Below are positions 50,926 to 61,503 of a DNA stretch of 64,000 bases, one piece after another. The stretch spans positions 310,001-374,000 of the forward strand of contig NZ_JAHSTW010000006.1 of assembly GCF_019145195.1 (NCBI RefSeq). The letters run 5' to 3'. Under the pieces are notes generated by a model. The model was not told where the DNA came from. It saw only the letters and a program-made list of their open reading frames with translations, and ran no database searches. How positions within the stretch are numbered: position 1 is the stretch's first letter; each line of letters opens with the position of its first letter. Origin of the DNA: Pseudomonas siliginis (lineage in GTDB: Bacteria > Pseudomonadota > Gammaproteobacteria > Pseudomonadales > Pseudomonadaceae). Made by a program: the position numbers and the translations under genes.

Positions 50926-51660
50926 ATGGAACATGCACCGTGCATCAGCCAGATCGCGACATTGCTGGCCGACCCCAAGCGCAGCGCGATGATGTGGGCG
51001 TTGATGGATGGCTCGGCGCGGCAAGCCGAAGAGCTGGCGCTGCTGGCCGGGCTCTCGCCGTCGTCGGCCAGTGCGCATCTGGGACGCCTGTCCGCAGGGG
51101 GGCTGTTGAACATCGAAATGCGTGGGCGCAAACGCTTCTTTCGCCTGGCGGCCCCGGAAGTCGGCGCGGCGATCGAAGCACTGGCCAGCGCCACCATTGC
51201 CAGCGCGCCACGGCAAATCCCTGATGCGCTGAAACGCACGGCTCCCATGGTCAGGCCGCAGGCGGCGCCGTCTTCGCTGTTGCGCGCGCGGTTCTGCGAC
51301 GATCATCTGGGCGGTACCCTGGCGGCCGACCTGTATCAGCGCCTGCTCGACGCCGGCTGGATCGAACAGCTTGAGCAGCGGGTGGTGGTGACGCACAAGG
51401 GCTCCACCCGACTGGCGCAGCGCGGAGTGTTCATCCAGGCCCTGGCCCACCGCAACGTGCAGGTCGCCTGCGCCTGCCCGGACTGGAGCGAGCGCCGTCC
51501 GCACATGGGCGGCTCACTGGGCGCGGCGCTGTTGCAGTTGTTCATGCAGTCCGGCTGGCTGACCTTGCCCAACGATTCCCGCGCCTTGCAGTTGACCGCG
51601 ACGGGCCAGCGCGAAATCCATCGCTTTGCCAAGGAAACCGAGCTGGAAACAGCGTTCTAG
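50926..51660 (+). CDS. ArsR-like winged-helix transcriptional regulator (244 aa)
   Basis: The product starts MEHAPCISQIATLLADPKRS, an ArsR-type HTH (EELALLAGLSPSSASAHLGR, LLNIEMRGRKRFFRLAAPEV in residues 25-80), followed by a C-terminal extension of about 150 residues with a second winged-helix-like part and CACPDWSERRPHMGG. The extension is that of ArsR/SmtB-type regulators in front of MFS genes. It precedes an MFS transporter gene by 127 bp and probably represses it; the ligand is unknown. Confidence 0.85.
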   Translation: MEHAPCISQIATLLADPKRSAMMWALMDGSARQAEELALLAGLSPSSASAHLGRLSAGGLLNIEMRGRKRFFRLAAPEVGAAIEALASATIASAPRQIPDALKRTAPMVRPQAAPSSLLRARFCDDHLGGTLAADLYQRLLDAGWIEQLEQRVVVTHKGSTRLAQRGVFIQALAHRNVQVACACPDWSERRPHMGGSLGAALLQLFMQSGWLTLPNDSRALQLTATGQREIHRFAKETELETAF

Positions 51661-51787
51661 AGCGTTGCTCGGCGATGAGCTGAAGGCTGACGTCGTCCAC
51701 GGCTGTGAACAGGTCGCATCCAGTACGACCTCTGAATGACCATCGCGCACACTCGATCCGGGGATTTTCCGGATGGGGGAGCACAAC

Positions 51788-53155
51788 ATGAATACACAAC
51801 GCTTTAGTGCGGCTGAACGCCTGGAACGGCTGCCGCTCAGCGGCTATCACCGCGTCATTTTCATCATCATCGCCTTGGCGTTTTTCTTCGATTCCATGGA
51901 TCTGGCGATGATGACTTTCCTGCTCGGCTCGATCAAAGCCGAGTTCGGCCTGAGCAGTGCACAGGCAGGGTTGCTGGCCAGCTCAAGCTTTTTCGGCATG
52001 GTGCTCGGGGCGTCGTTGTCAGGGATGCTCGCCGACCGCTTCGGGCGCAAACCGGTGTTTCAGTGGAGCATCGTGTTGTGGGGCGTGGCCAGTTACCTGT
52101 GTTCGACGGCGCAGACGGTGGAGACGCTGACGCTGTTTCGCATCCTGCTCGGAATCGGCATGGGCATGGAGTTTCCCATCGCGCAATCGATGCTCTCGGA
52201 GCTGATTCCGGCACAACGACGCGGGCGCTACATCGCCCTGATGGACGGCTTCTGGCCGCTGGGGTTTGTCGCAGCGGGCGTGCTCTCGTACTTCCTGCTG
52301 CCGCTGATTGGCTGGCGCGATATCTTCCTGGTACTGGCGGTGCCGGCGGTGTTCGTTCTGGCGATCCGCTTTTTCATCCCTGAGTCGCCGCGCTGGCTGG
52401 AACAGGCCGGGCGCGACGTTGACGCGGACAAGGTGTTGAATGGCATCGAAGCGCGAGTGCGTGCTTCGCTGGGCGGTGCAGCCTTGCCGGAACCGGTTCG
52501 TTTGCCACGCACGGTGACGCCACCGGGCAATTTCTTCTCGGCGCTCAAGCAGATCTGGTCGCCGCAATATCGCCAGCGCACAACGATGATCTGGAGTCTG
52601 TGGTTCTTCGCATTGCTGGGTTTCTACGGGCTGACTTCCTGGCTCAGCGCATTGCTGCAGCAGTCGGGTTTCGCCGTGACGCAGTCGGTGTACTACACGG
52701 TGCTGATCTCGCTCGGCGGGATTCCCGGCTTCCTCATGGCGGCATGGTTGGTCGAGCGTTGGGGGCGTAAACCGGTGTGCATCGTCACCCTGCTCGGCGG
52801 CGGGGTGATGGCGTTTCTGTATGGGCAGAGCGCGGTGTTCGGCGGCAACGTCGCGTTGCTGATCGGCACCGGATTGTTGATGCAGTTTTTCCTGTTCGGC
52901 ATGTGGGCGGTGCTCTACACCTACACGCCAGAGCTGTATCCGACTTCAGCGCGGGCAACCGGCTCGGGATTCGCCTCGGCCATCGGCCGCGTCGGCTCAC
53001 TGCTCGGGCCACTGGTGACCGGGCTGGTGTTCCCGATTACCGGGCAGGGCGGAGTGTTCGCGCTGGGCGCGGCGTGCTTCGCGATCGCGGCGGGCGTGGT
53101 GTGGCTGTTCGGGATGGAGACGCGGGGCAAGACCCTGGAAGAGCTTACCGAGTGA
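51788..53155 (+). CDS. MFS transporter, sugar-porter/NiaP-like
   Basis: The 455-aa product has 12 membrane segments and sugar-porter marks: FFFDSMDLAMMTFLLGSIKA (helix 1), GMLADRFGRKPVF (loop 2-3), PESPRWLEQAGRDVDADKVL (after helix 6), LVERWGRKPV (loop 8-9) and the ending GMETRGKTLEEL. This fits the metabolite:H+ symporter/NiaP-like group. The substrate is unknown. It is placed behind an ArsR-like gene. Confidence 0.85.
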   Translation: MNTQRFSAAERLERLPLSGYHRVIFIIIALAFFFDSMDLAMMTFLLGSIKAEFGLSSAQAGLLASSSFFGMVLGASLSGMLADRFGRKPVFQWSIVLWGVASYLCSTAQTVETLTLFRILLGIGMGMEFPIAQSMLSELIPAQRRGRYIALMDGFWPLGFVAAGVLSYFLLPLIGWRDIFLVLAVPAVFVLAIRFFIPESPRWLEQAGRDVDADKVLNGIEARVRASLGGAALPEPVRLPRTVTPPGNFFSALKQIWSPQYRQRTTMIWSLWFFALLGFYGLTSWLSALLQQSGFAVTQSVYYTVLISLGGIPGFLMAAWLVERWGRKPVCIVTLLGGGVMAFLYGQSAVFGGNVALLIGTGLLMQFFLFGMWAVLYTYTPELYPTSARATGSGFASAIGRVGSLLGPLVTGLVFPITGQGGVFALGAACFAIAAGVVWLFGMETRGKTLEELTE

Positions 53156-53168
53156 ACATCGATATGAA

Positions 53169-53258
53169 TGTGGGAGCGAGCCTGCTCGCGAAAGCGGTGT
53201 TTCATCCAACGAAAATGTTGACTGATACTCCCTCTTCGCGAGCAGGCTCGCTCCCACA
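53169..53258. repeat. REPIN
   Basis: Forward REP from 53169 and inverted REP to 53258, between the convergent MFS and adenine deaminase genes. Confidence 0.9.
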
Positions 53259-53276
53259 TTGGTTTTGCGGTGTTGC

Positions 53277-54239
<963 letters not shown>

Positions 54240-54310
54240 TCATCAGGTGCAATGCCGGCATTCTACAGAGGCTGGCCGCAACAATTGGCAAAACCTGACC
54301 AGGTGATCGC

Positions 54311-55276
54311 TCAAACCGCCTCTTGCTCACGTCGATACGCGTAAGTATCGGCGAAACGCGACAGCAGGAATTGCGCGCAGGTGGTGGTCGGATATTTCGC
54401 CGGATGCTGCGCGTCCTGGCAGCCGGGCAGGCATTCGATGCGCGTGTCCGGGTGCGGTTCGGCGAAGAACGGCATCGAATAGCGATCCACGCCCAGCGGG
54501 CTGATCACCCGGTGCGGGGTCGAGCGATAACGGTCGTTGCTCCAGCGCGCCATCATGTCGCCGAGGTTGACCACGAACGTGCCGTCAATCGGTGGCGCGT
54601 CGATCCATTCACCTTTGACGTTCTTCACCTGCAAACCGCCGGCGCTGTCCTGATAGAGCAGGGTGATGCAGCCGTAATCGGTATGGGCGCCGGCGCCTTG
54701 CTGCTCGGCGGAACTGGCGGTGTGACGCGGCGGATAATGGATCATGCGCAACACGCTGACGGGTTCGACAAAGCGCGAATCGAAGAAGTCGCGCTCGATG
54801 CCCAGCGCAATGGTCATTGCTCGAAGCAGGGTTTGCGCCAGCGCCTGCATGTCGAGGTAATGCTGCTCCATCAGCGTTTCCCAGCCGGGTTGCGCCGGGT
54901 GCCGATTGGGGCCGCGCAAGGGTTTTTCCGCGAGCACCTCGGGATGTTCGTCCGGCAGGTGCAGGCCCATGTCGAAGGTTTCTTTGAGGTCACTGGGTTT
55001 GTCCGGGTCCAGTTGCTCGGTGGCAATCGCACCGTAGCCGCGATGATGGCGGGTCTGGGTAATGTCGATCTTGAGTTTTTCTGCGGCTGGCAGGGCGAAG
55101 AAGCGCTGGGCGTGATCGAGCAGGGCGTCGATGCGTTGCGCCGAGATCGGATGGCCCTTGATGTAGAAAAAGCCCCACTCGCGACAGGCTTGGTCGATTT
55201 GTTCTGCCACCGCAGGCCAGGCGTTTTCGTCGTCGCCATAGAGCGGGCTGATATCAATGATCGGAAGCTGATCCAT
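54311..55276 (-). CDS. 2-oxoglutarate/Fe(II) oxygenase, isopenicillin N synthase-like
   Basis: The product (321 aa, start MDQLPIIDISPLYGDDEN at 55276) has the DIOX_N part (QIDQACREWGFFYIKGHPIS) and the catalytic Fe(II) site: GAHTDYGCITLLYQD (H, D), STPHRVISP (H), with RYSMPFFAEP supplying the 2OG-binding Arg/Ser. It is a cytosolic dioxygenase corresponding to PA0147, placed among purine genes. The substrate is unknown. A 10-codon longer start is possible. Confidence 0.87.
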   Translation of the reverse strand: MDQLPIIDISPLYGDDENAWPAVAEQIDQACREWGFFYIKGHPISAQRIDALLDHAQRFFALPAAEKLKIDITQTRHHRGYGAIATEQLDPDKPSDLKETFDMGLHLPDEHPEVLAEKPLRGPNRHPAQPGWETLMEQHYLDMQALAQTLLRAMTIALGIERDFFDSRFVEPVSVLRMIHYPPRHTASSAEQQGAGAHTDYGCITLLYQDSAGGLQVKNVKGEWIDAPPIDGTFVVNLGDMMARWSNDRYRSTPHRVISPLGVDRYSMPFFAEPHPDTRIECLPGCQDAQHPAKYPTTTCAQFLLSRFADTYAYRREQEAV

Positions 55277-55306
55277 ACACAATCCTTGAATACGCTGTGT
55301 TTCCAA

Positions 55307-55396
55307 TGTGGGAGCGAGCCTGCTCGCGAAGAGGGAGTGTCAGACAACATTTTTGTTTAATGACACACCACTTTCGCGAGCAGGCTCGCTCCCACA
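55307..55396. repeat. REPIN
   Basis: Forward REP from 55307 and inverted REP to 55396, between the oxygenase and BMP genes. Confidence 0.9.
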
Positions 55397-55421
55397 GGGT
55401 TTTGTGTGGTGAATCGGGGGA

Positions 55422-56495
55422 CTACTTCGGCATCTCGGCCTTCATGCCCTCAACGTAGTAATTCATCGAAGCCAGTTCCGCATTGGTCGCGCTCACGCCC
55501 GCCGGGATTTTTTCTACACCGGCCTGATCTTTGATCGGCCCGGTAAACGGCTGCAATGCGCCGCTCTTGATGTCGGCGATCAACTGCTCGGCTTCGGCTT
55601 TCACCGGTGCCGGCACCAGATCGCTGATCGGCAGTTCCACCGTGCCTTCCTTCAACCCGCCCCAGTAATCCTGAGATTTCCAAGTGTGGTCGATCACGCT
55701 CTGCGTCGCCTGAATGTAGTGTGGCGCCCAGTCGTTGACGATCGAGGTCAGCACTGCTTTCGGGCCGAAGTGGGCCATGTCCGAGGCGTAGCCCACGGCA
55801 TACACGCCGCGCCGTTCGGCAGCCTGGATCGGCGCCGGGCTGTCGGTGTGCTGGAACACCACGTCGACGCCCTGATCGATCAGCGCGTTGGCGGCGTCGG
55901 CTTCCTTGCCCGGATCGAACCAGGAGTTGACCCACACCACTTTGATTTCGGTGCCAGGGTTGTACTTGTTCAGGGCCAGCTGGATGGCGTTGATGTCGCG
56001 GATCACTTCCGGAATCGGGAACGAGGCGACGTAGCCGATCTTCTTGGTCTTGGTCATCTTCGCCGCGAGGAAACCGCCGACGTAACGGCCCTCGTAAGTG
56101 CGCGCCAGGTAGGTGCCGAGGTTCTTGTCCTGCTTGTAACCGGTGGCGTGTTCGAAAGTGACCTTGGGAAATTGCTTGGCGACTTTCACTGTCGGGTTCA
56201 TGTAGCCGAAAGACGTGGTGAAGATCAGGTCGTATTTGTCCTTGGCCATGTTGCGGATCACCCGCTCGGCGTCGGCGCCCTCGGCGACGTTTTCCACGTA
56301 GTTGGTGGTGATCTGCGTGCCGAGTTTTTCCGCCAGGGCCTTGCGCCCCTGTTCGTGCTGATACGTCCAGCCGTGGTCACCGATCGGGCCGATGTAGACG
56401 AAGCCGACCTTCAGCGGATCGGCAGCGCTGGCGCTCAGGCTGATTCCCAGACCGATGGCGGCGTACAGCAGTTTGTGCAGCGGACGTATTGGCAT
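55422..56495 (-). CDS. BMP-family ABC transporter substrate-binding protein
   Basis: The 357-aa product has a signal peptide (LHKLLYAAIGLGISLSASAA) without lipobox. The mature part has LKVGFVYIGPIGDHGWTYQH, YVENVAEGADAERVI, KKIGYVASFPIPEVIRDIN and GGLKEGTVELPISDL, typical of the PnrA/BMP family that binds purine nucleosides or related compounds. GGAG precedes the ATG; an ATG 5 codons upstream is possible. The matching permeases and ATPase are encoded 4 kb away at 60577-63974. A periplasmic component of purine uptake. Confidence 0.88.
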   Translation of the reverse strand: MPIRPLHKLLYAAIGLGISLSASAADPLKVGFVYIGPIGDHGWTYQHEQGRKALAEKLGTQITTNYVENVAEGADAERVIRNMAKDKYDLIFTTSFGYMNPTVKVAKQFPKVTFEHATGYKQDKNLGTYLARTYEGRYVGGFLAAKMTKTKKIGYVASFPIPEVIRDINAIQLALNKYNPGTEIKVVWVNSWFDPGKEADAANALIDQGVDVVFQHTDSPAPIQAAERRGVYAVGYASDMAHFGPKAVLTSIVNDWAPHYIQATQSVIDHTWKSQDYWGGLKEGTVELPISDLVPAPVKAEAEQLIADIKSGALQPFTGPIKDQAGVEKIPAGVSATNAELASMNYYVEGMKAEMPK

Positions 56496-56587
56496 GAACC
56501 CGAACTCCATTTTGTTGTGTGTGCTCAGGGCTAATGCAAATTGCTGACCAACAGGACAACAAACGCATTCGAAAACGCGGCGCGGCC

Positions 56588-56653
56588 TTCGCGAGCAGGC
56601 TCGCTCCCACAGGGGACGCATTTGAATGTGGGAGCGAGCCTGCTCGCGAAGAG
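56588..56653. repeat. REP pair, tail-out orientation
   Basis: Inverted REP (56588-56612) followed by forward REP (56627-56653). Confidence 0.88.
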
Positions 56654-56782
56654 GCCGGCAAGGCCAATAAAAGTGCATGCCTGAATCCAGCTGCCATCGC
56701 GTGGTGCGCAAAGATGTAACGAAACGTTAGCGGCGCGCGGCAGTCAGTAGCTTCATCAGCTCTTTTCGGCAAAAGGCCCGTC

Positions 56783-57874
56783 ATGCTCTCGATCCTCAAA
56801 CAAGAAAGCTTCCTGCTGCTGGCAGTCCTTGCCGCGTGCGTCGCTTATCCACTGGAACACTGGCTGCTGCACAACGGCCAGATCGTCGCGCTGGTCGGCG
56901 GTCTGCTGCTGATCGCCTTTATTGTCGCCGCTTCGATGCGTGTTGCTCATCATGCCGAACTGCTGGCGGAAAAGGTCGGCGACCCCTACGGCACGATGAT
57001 CCTCACGCTCTCGGCGGTGCTGGTCGAAGTGGTGATCCTGGCGATCATGATGAGCAACGAAGCCTCGGCAACACTGGTGCGCGACACGATTTATTCAGCG
57101 GTGATGCTCGACATCAACGGCATCCTCGGCCTCGCCGCCCTGATGGGCGGGATCAAACACGGCGAACAGTCCTACAACGACGATTCGGCGCGCAGCTACA
57201 GCGTGATGATTCTCACCGCGATGGGCGTGTCGATGGTGGTCCCGGAGTTTATTCCCGAGGCCAACTGGAAGATCTATTCGGCATTCACCATCGGCGCGAT
57301 GATGGTGCTTTACGCGCTGTTCCTGCGCATGCAAGTCGGCCCGCACAGTTACTTTTTCAGCTACAGCTACCCGGACAAACGTCGCAAGAAGGAGCCGGTC
57401 GAGCAGGAGCCGAAGCCGGTCAGCCTGGCGCTGTCGATCGGCATTCTGGTGTCGGGGGTGGTGATCATCGGCGCACTGGCCGAGGTGATGTCCAAGACCC
57501 TCGATCTGGGCCTGGAAGGCACGGGTGCACCGCCAGTGATCACGGCGATTCTGGTGGCAGCGATTTCCGCCGCGCCGGAGATTCTCACCGCACTGCGTGC
57601 AGCACTGGCCAATCGCATGCAGTCGGTGGTCAACATTGCGATGGGGGCGTCACTGTCGACGGTGATTCTGACCGTACCGGTGATGGAAGCGATGGCGCTG
57701 TACACCGGCCAGCCGTTTCAAATGGCGATGACCCCGGTGCAAACGGTGATGATCTTCATCACCCTGATCGTCAGCGCAATCAACCTCAATGACGGCGAAA
57801 CCAACGCCATTGAGGGCATGACGCACTTTGTGCTGTTTGCGACCTTTATCATGCTGTCGCTACTGGGCCTTTAG
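56783..57874 (+). CDS. chaA: Calcium/cation:proton antiporter ChaA-like
   Basis: The 363-aa product has about 11 membrane segments and the two alpha-repeats of the CaCA superfamily: GDPYGTMILTLSAVLVEVVI (about residue 68-87) and ISAAPEILTALRAALANRMQ (about 255-280), each with an essential Glu. The middle loop is charged (YPDKRRKKEPVEQEPKPV). ChaA exchanges Ca2+ (and Na+/K+) for H+ at the inner membrane. It is transcribed alone between purine genes. Confidence 0.9.
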   Translation: MLSILKQESFLLLAVLAACVAYPLEHWLLHNGQIVALVGGLLLIAFIVAASMRVAHHAELLAEKVGDPYGTMILTLSAVLVEVVILAIMMSNEASATLVRDTIYSAVMLDINGILGLAALMGGIKHGEQSYNDDSARSYSVMILTAMGVSMVVPEFIPEANWKIYSAFTIGAMMVLYALFLRMQVGPHSYFFSYSYPDKRRKKEPVEQEPKPVSLALSIGILVSGVVIIGALAEVMSKTLDLGLEGTGAPPVITAILVAAISAAPEILTALRAALANRMQSVVNIAMGASLSTVILTVPVMEAMALYTGQPFQMAMTPVQTVMIFITLIVSAINLNDGETNAIEGMTHFVLFATFIMLSLLGL

Positions 57875-57890
57875 GGCTGGCAGATACTCA

Positions 57891-57981
57891 TGTGGGAGCG
57901 AGCCTGCTCGCGAAAGCGGTGGGTCATCCGACAAACATGTTGTCTGACACTCCCTCTTCGCGAGCAGGCTCGCTCCCACAG
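57891..57981. repeat. REPIN
   Basis: Forward REP from 57891 and inverted REP to 57981, between the convergent chaA and deaminase genes. Confidence 0.9.
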
Positions 57982-57998
57982 TTTTGAACGGCGGTGAG

Positions 57999-59357
57999 TC
58001 AGGTGCCGGCGATCAGCTGCCGGGCCGCCTGGCTGTGATCGGCGATCAAACCTTTCAGATCCAGCCCTTCAACCTGACCATCAACCACACGCCACTTGCC
58101 GCCAATCATCACCCGATCCGCCCGATCCGCGCCGCACAGCAGCAATGCCGAAATCGGATCATGGCTACCGGAGAAGCGCAGTTCATCGAGCTTGAACAAC
58201 GCCAGATCCGCCTGTTTGCCCACGCCAATTTCGCCGATGTCGCTGCGACCGAGCAGGCTCGCCGAACCTTTGGTCGCCCAGCCCAGCACGCGCTCCGGGG
58301 TGATCTTTTCGGCGCCGTAACGCAGGCGCTGGATGTACAGAGCCTGACGCGCTTCGAGGATCATGTTCGAGGCATCGTTGGACGCCGAACCGTCGACGCC
58401 AAGACCGAACAGCGCGCCGGCGTCGGTCAGCTCGATGCTCGGGCAGATGCCGGACGCCAGGCGCATGTTCGAGCTTGGGCAGTGGCAGATGCCTGTGCCG
58501 GCCTGGCCGAGGCGGGCGATTTCGTCGGGGTTGAAATGGATGCCGTGGGCCAGCCAGGTTCGCGGGCCGAGCCAGCCGACGCTGTCCAGATAATCGACGG
58601 TGCGCAGACCGAAGCGTTGCAGACAGAAGTCTTCTTCATCGAGAGTTTCAGCAAGGTGGGTGTGCAGACGCACATCGAGCTTGTTCGCCAGATCAGCGCT
58701 GGCCGACATGATTTCCGGGGTCACCGAGAATGGCGAGCATGGCGCCAGAGCGATCTGGATCTGTGCACCATCGCCACGCTCGTGATACTCGCGAATCAGC
58801 CGCTGACTGTCGTCGAGAATCACCTGACCTTCCTGCACCGTTTGTTGCGGAGGCAGACCGCCGTCCTTCTCGCCAAGGCTCATCGAGCCGCGCGTGAGCA
58901 TGGCGCGCATGCCCAGTTCACGCACCGTTTCGACCTGCACGTCGATGGCGTTTTCCAGACCGTCCGGGAACAGATAGTGATGGTCGGCAGCGGTGGTGCA
59001 ACCCGAGAGCAGCAATTCGGCCAGCGCCACTTTGGTGGCGAGGGCGAGTTTTTCAGGCGTCAGCCGCGCCCATACCGGGTACAGGGTTTTCAACCACGGA
59101 AACAGCGGCTGATTGACCACCGGCGCCCAGGCGCGGGTCAGGGTTTGATAGAAGTGGTGGTGAGTGTTGATCAGGCCCGGCAGGATCACATGCTCGCGGG
59201 CATCGAACACTTCATTGCACGGCGCCGACGGCTGCTGACCGGCAGCGAGCACTTCGACGATGACACCATCTTGCACGACAAGACCGCCACGGGCATCAAG
59301 CTCGTTGGAGGTGAAAATGGCGAGGGGATTTTTTAACCAGATACGGATCGCAGGCAT
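57999..59357 (-). CDS. 8-oxoguanine deaminase
   Basis: The 452-aa product is an amidohydrolase of the ATZ/TRZ group with metal motif LINTHHHFYQTLTRAW (about 62-77), VRLHTHLAETLDEED (about 220), LAHGIHFNPDE (about 260) and GVDGSASNDASNM (about 310). It closely resembles P. aeruginosa PA0142, shown to deaminate 8-oxoguanine to uric acid; the purine neighbourhood agrees. It is cytosolic and zinc-dependent. Confidence 0.9.
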   Translation of the reverse strand: MPAIRIWLKNPLAIFTSNELDARGGLVVQDGVIVEVLAAGQQPSAPCNEVFDAREHVILPGLINTHHHFYQTLTRAWAPVVNQPLFPWLKTLYPVWARLTPEKLALATKVALAELLLSGCTTAADHHYLFPDGLENAIDVQVETVRELGMRAMLTRGSMSLGEKDGGLPPQQTVQEGQVILDDSQRLIREYHERGDGAQIQIALAPCSPFSVTPEIMSASADLANKLDVRLHTHLAETLDEEDFCLQRFGLRTVDYLDSVGWLGPRTWLAHGIHFNPDEIARLGQAGTGICHCPSSNMRLASGICPSIELTDAGALFGLGVDGSASNDASNMILEARQALYIQRLRYGAEKITPERVLGWATKGSASLLGRSDIGEIGVGKQADLALFKLDELRFSGSHDPISALLLCGADRADRVMIGGKWRVVDGQVEGLDLKGLIADHSQAARQLIAGT

Positions 59358-59508
59358 TGTGGCCGGCTCCTCTGAAAGTTGGGTTCAGGGTTGCCAGCTC
59401 AGTGTTGCCCTGTCTGCTGATCCAGGGTCGCCGCGAAGGACGAGGCGCGCAGTTTCAAACAAATCGCCGCGCCGGGCAAGCGCCACCCGACCATTCACCA
59501 TCACTCCC

Positions 59509-59597
59509 TGTGGGAGCGAGCCTGCTCGCGAAGGCGTCATGTCAGTCGATACAGATTTACCTGACAGATCGTATTCGCGAGCAGGCTCGCTCCCACA
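59509..59597. repeat. REPIN
   Basis: Forward REP from 59509 and inverted REP to 59597. Confidence 0.9.
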
Positions 59598-59613
59598 TCG
59601 GGATTTTCAGTGC

Positions 59614-60300
59614 TTACCAGGCAATCGTTTCACCCTTGTAATTGACGAAGTGATGCCCGCCCTTGCCGGTGAACGCATTGACCTGATCAATCAGCCCGCG
59701 AGTGCTGGTCTCGACGTCGAGATCGGCGCCTTCGCCGCCCATGTCGGTCTTCACCCAGCCCGGGTGCAACGACAGTACGGTGAGTTTCTGTTCGCCCAGT
59801 TGCGTGACAAAACTGTTGGTCATCGAATTCAGCGCCGCCTTGCTCGCCTTGTACAGCGCCAGTTCCGGCGCGTCGGGCATGGTCACGCTGCCGAGTACCG
59901 AACTCATGAACGCCAGCACGCCGCTGCCGTCGCGAATCTGCCCGACGAAACGCTGGGCGAGATTGATCGGCGCCACTGCGTTGGTGAAAAACAGTTGCCC
60001 GACCTCGGCCAGGGTCGCACCGCCCGGCGTCTGCACGTCCGGGCCTTTGACCCCGGCGTTGACGAACAACAGATCGAAGGTTTCGCCCTTGAGTTTCTGG
60101 CTCAGAGCGATCACCGCTTGCTGATCGTCCATGTCGAGCTTCTCGATGCGCACGTCACCCAGCGCTTGCAGCGCCTCGGCCTTCTGCGGATTGCGCACTG
60201 TCGCGGTCACTTGCCAGCCATCGCCCAGCAGGGTCTTCACCAGACCGAGGCCCAAGCCCCGGGAGGCGCCGATGATCAGTGCGTTTTTTGCCTGAGACAT
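59614..60300 (-). CDS. SDR family oxidoreductase
   Basis: The 228-aa product is a classical-type short-chain dehydrogenase: LIIGASRGLGLGL (NAD(P) motif, about 8-20), DLLFVNAGVKGP (about 80), AFMSSVLGSV (catalytic Ser, about 130) and ALYKASKAALN (Tyr-x3-Lys, about 150). The substrate is unknown; members of this subgroup (C-factor/sniffer-like) are often unassigned. It is isolated between REPINs in the purine region. Confidence 0.88.
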   Translation of the reverse strand: MSQAKNALIIGASRGLGLGLVKTLLGDGWQVTATVRNPQKAEALQALGDVRIEKLDMDDQQAVIALSQKLKGETFDLLFVNAGVKGPDVQTPGGATLAEVGQLFFTNAVAPINLAQRFVGQIRDGSGVLAFMSSVLGSVTMPDAPELALYKASKAALNSMTNSFVTQLGEQKLTVLSLHPGWVKTDMGGEGADLDVETSTRGLIDQVNAFTGKGGHHFVNYKGETIAW

Positions 60301-60483
60301 GATGGGTTTCCTTGAAAGTCAGCATTCAGGATTCAATGGACACGCCTGACCGAGCCACAGTTGCAGCGCTTGGCGAAAACAGGCTTTGACCCCGGAGCAT
60401 ACTCCAGGCTTCTTGAGTTTCTCGAGGGTGTTTGATCAGAAACAATCATGAGGCGTGGTTCAAGTGTTGCCTGTGCGGACGCT

Positions 60484-60557
60484 TTCGCGAGCAGGCTCGC
60501 TCCCACATATGCCCGTGTTCACTCAGATCCCCTGTGGGAGCGAGCCTGCTCGCGAAG
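60484..60557. repeat. REP pair, tail-out orientation
   Basis: Inverted REP (60484-60507) followed by forward REP (60533-60557), at the 3' end of the ABC transporter operon. Confidence 0.9.
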
Positions 60558-60576
60558 AGGCCCGCTCTGACAACGA

Positions 60577-61503
60577 TCAGTGTCCTGACTGCCACGGTTG
60601 CCCCAACGAAACCGGCGCATACAATCGAGTGCGCACGGCGTCGCGGGACAGCAGCACCAGCACCAAAATCGTCGCCACATACGGCAGCATCGCCAGCAGG
60701 CTCGAAGGTATCGCCAGTCCCAATCCCTGTGCCACCAAGTGCAGGATGCTGGCGAGGCCGAACAGATACGCCCCGAGCAACAACCGCCACACCCGCCAAC
60801 TGGCAAACACCACCAGTGCCAGGGCAATCCAGCCGCGCCCTGCGGTCATGTTTTCCGCCCACATCGGCGTGTAGGCCAGCGACAGATAAGCCCCGGCCAG
60901 CCCGGCCATTGCTCCGCCGAACAACACCGCCAGAGTGCGTACGGTCAGCACCGGCAAGCCCATCGCGCTGGCCGCATCCGGGTTTTCACCGACCGCCTGA
61001 ATGATCAGGCCGATACGGCTTTTGATGATCACCCACGCCACCAGCGCAAACAGCGCAAACGACAGATACACCAACAAATCCTGAGCAAACAGCATCCGCC
61101 CGATCAGCGGGATCTCACTCAGATACGGAATCGCCAAAGGCTCGAAACCTGCCAGCGGCTTACCCACCCAGGCCGCGCCGACAAATGTCGACAGGCCCAC
61201 GCCGAAGATCGTCAGCGCCAGCCCGGTGGCGACCTGATTGGCGTTGAACACCAGCGCGACCAGGGCAAACAGTGACGACAACAACATCCCGGCCAGCATC
61301 GCCAACAGCACACCCAGCCACAGGTTGCCGCTGTTCAGCGCGACGATAAAACCGATCACCGCACCGAACAGCATCATGCCTTCCTGGCCGAGGTTGAGGA
61401 CGCCGCTTTTCTCGCAGATCAACTCACCCAATGCCACCAGCAACAGCGGCGTGCCGCAGCGGACCATGGCATAGAAAATATTGCTCAACAGATCGATATC
61501 CAT
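60577..61503 (-). CDS. ABC transporter permease (BMP/nucleoside type, second)
   Basis: The 308-aa product (start MDIDLLSNIFYAMVRCGTPL) is a BPD_transp_2 permease with about 9 membrane segments; GELICEKSGVLNLGQEGMML and GENPDAASAMGLPV are family marks, as in NupQ/YufQ. Its ATG shares one base with the stop of the upstream permease gene (TGATG). Confidence 0.9.
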   Translation of the reverse strand: MDIDLLSNIFYAMVRCGTPLLLVALGELICEKSGVLNLGQEGMMLFGAVIGFIVALNSGNLWLGVLLAMLAGMLLSSLFALVALVFNANQVATGLALTIFGVGLSTFVGAAWVGKPLAGFEPLAIPYLSEIPLIGRMLFAQDLLVYLSFALFALVAWVIIKSRIGLIIQAVGENPDAASAMGLPVLTVRTLAVLFGGAMAGLAGAYLSLAYTPMWAENMTAGRGWIALALVVFASWRVWRLLLGAYLFGLASILHLVAQGLGLAIPSSLLAMLPYVATILVLVLLSRDAVRTRLYAPVSLGQPWQSGH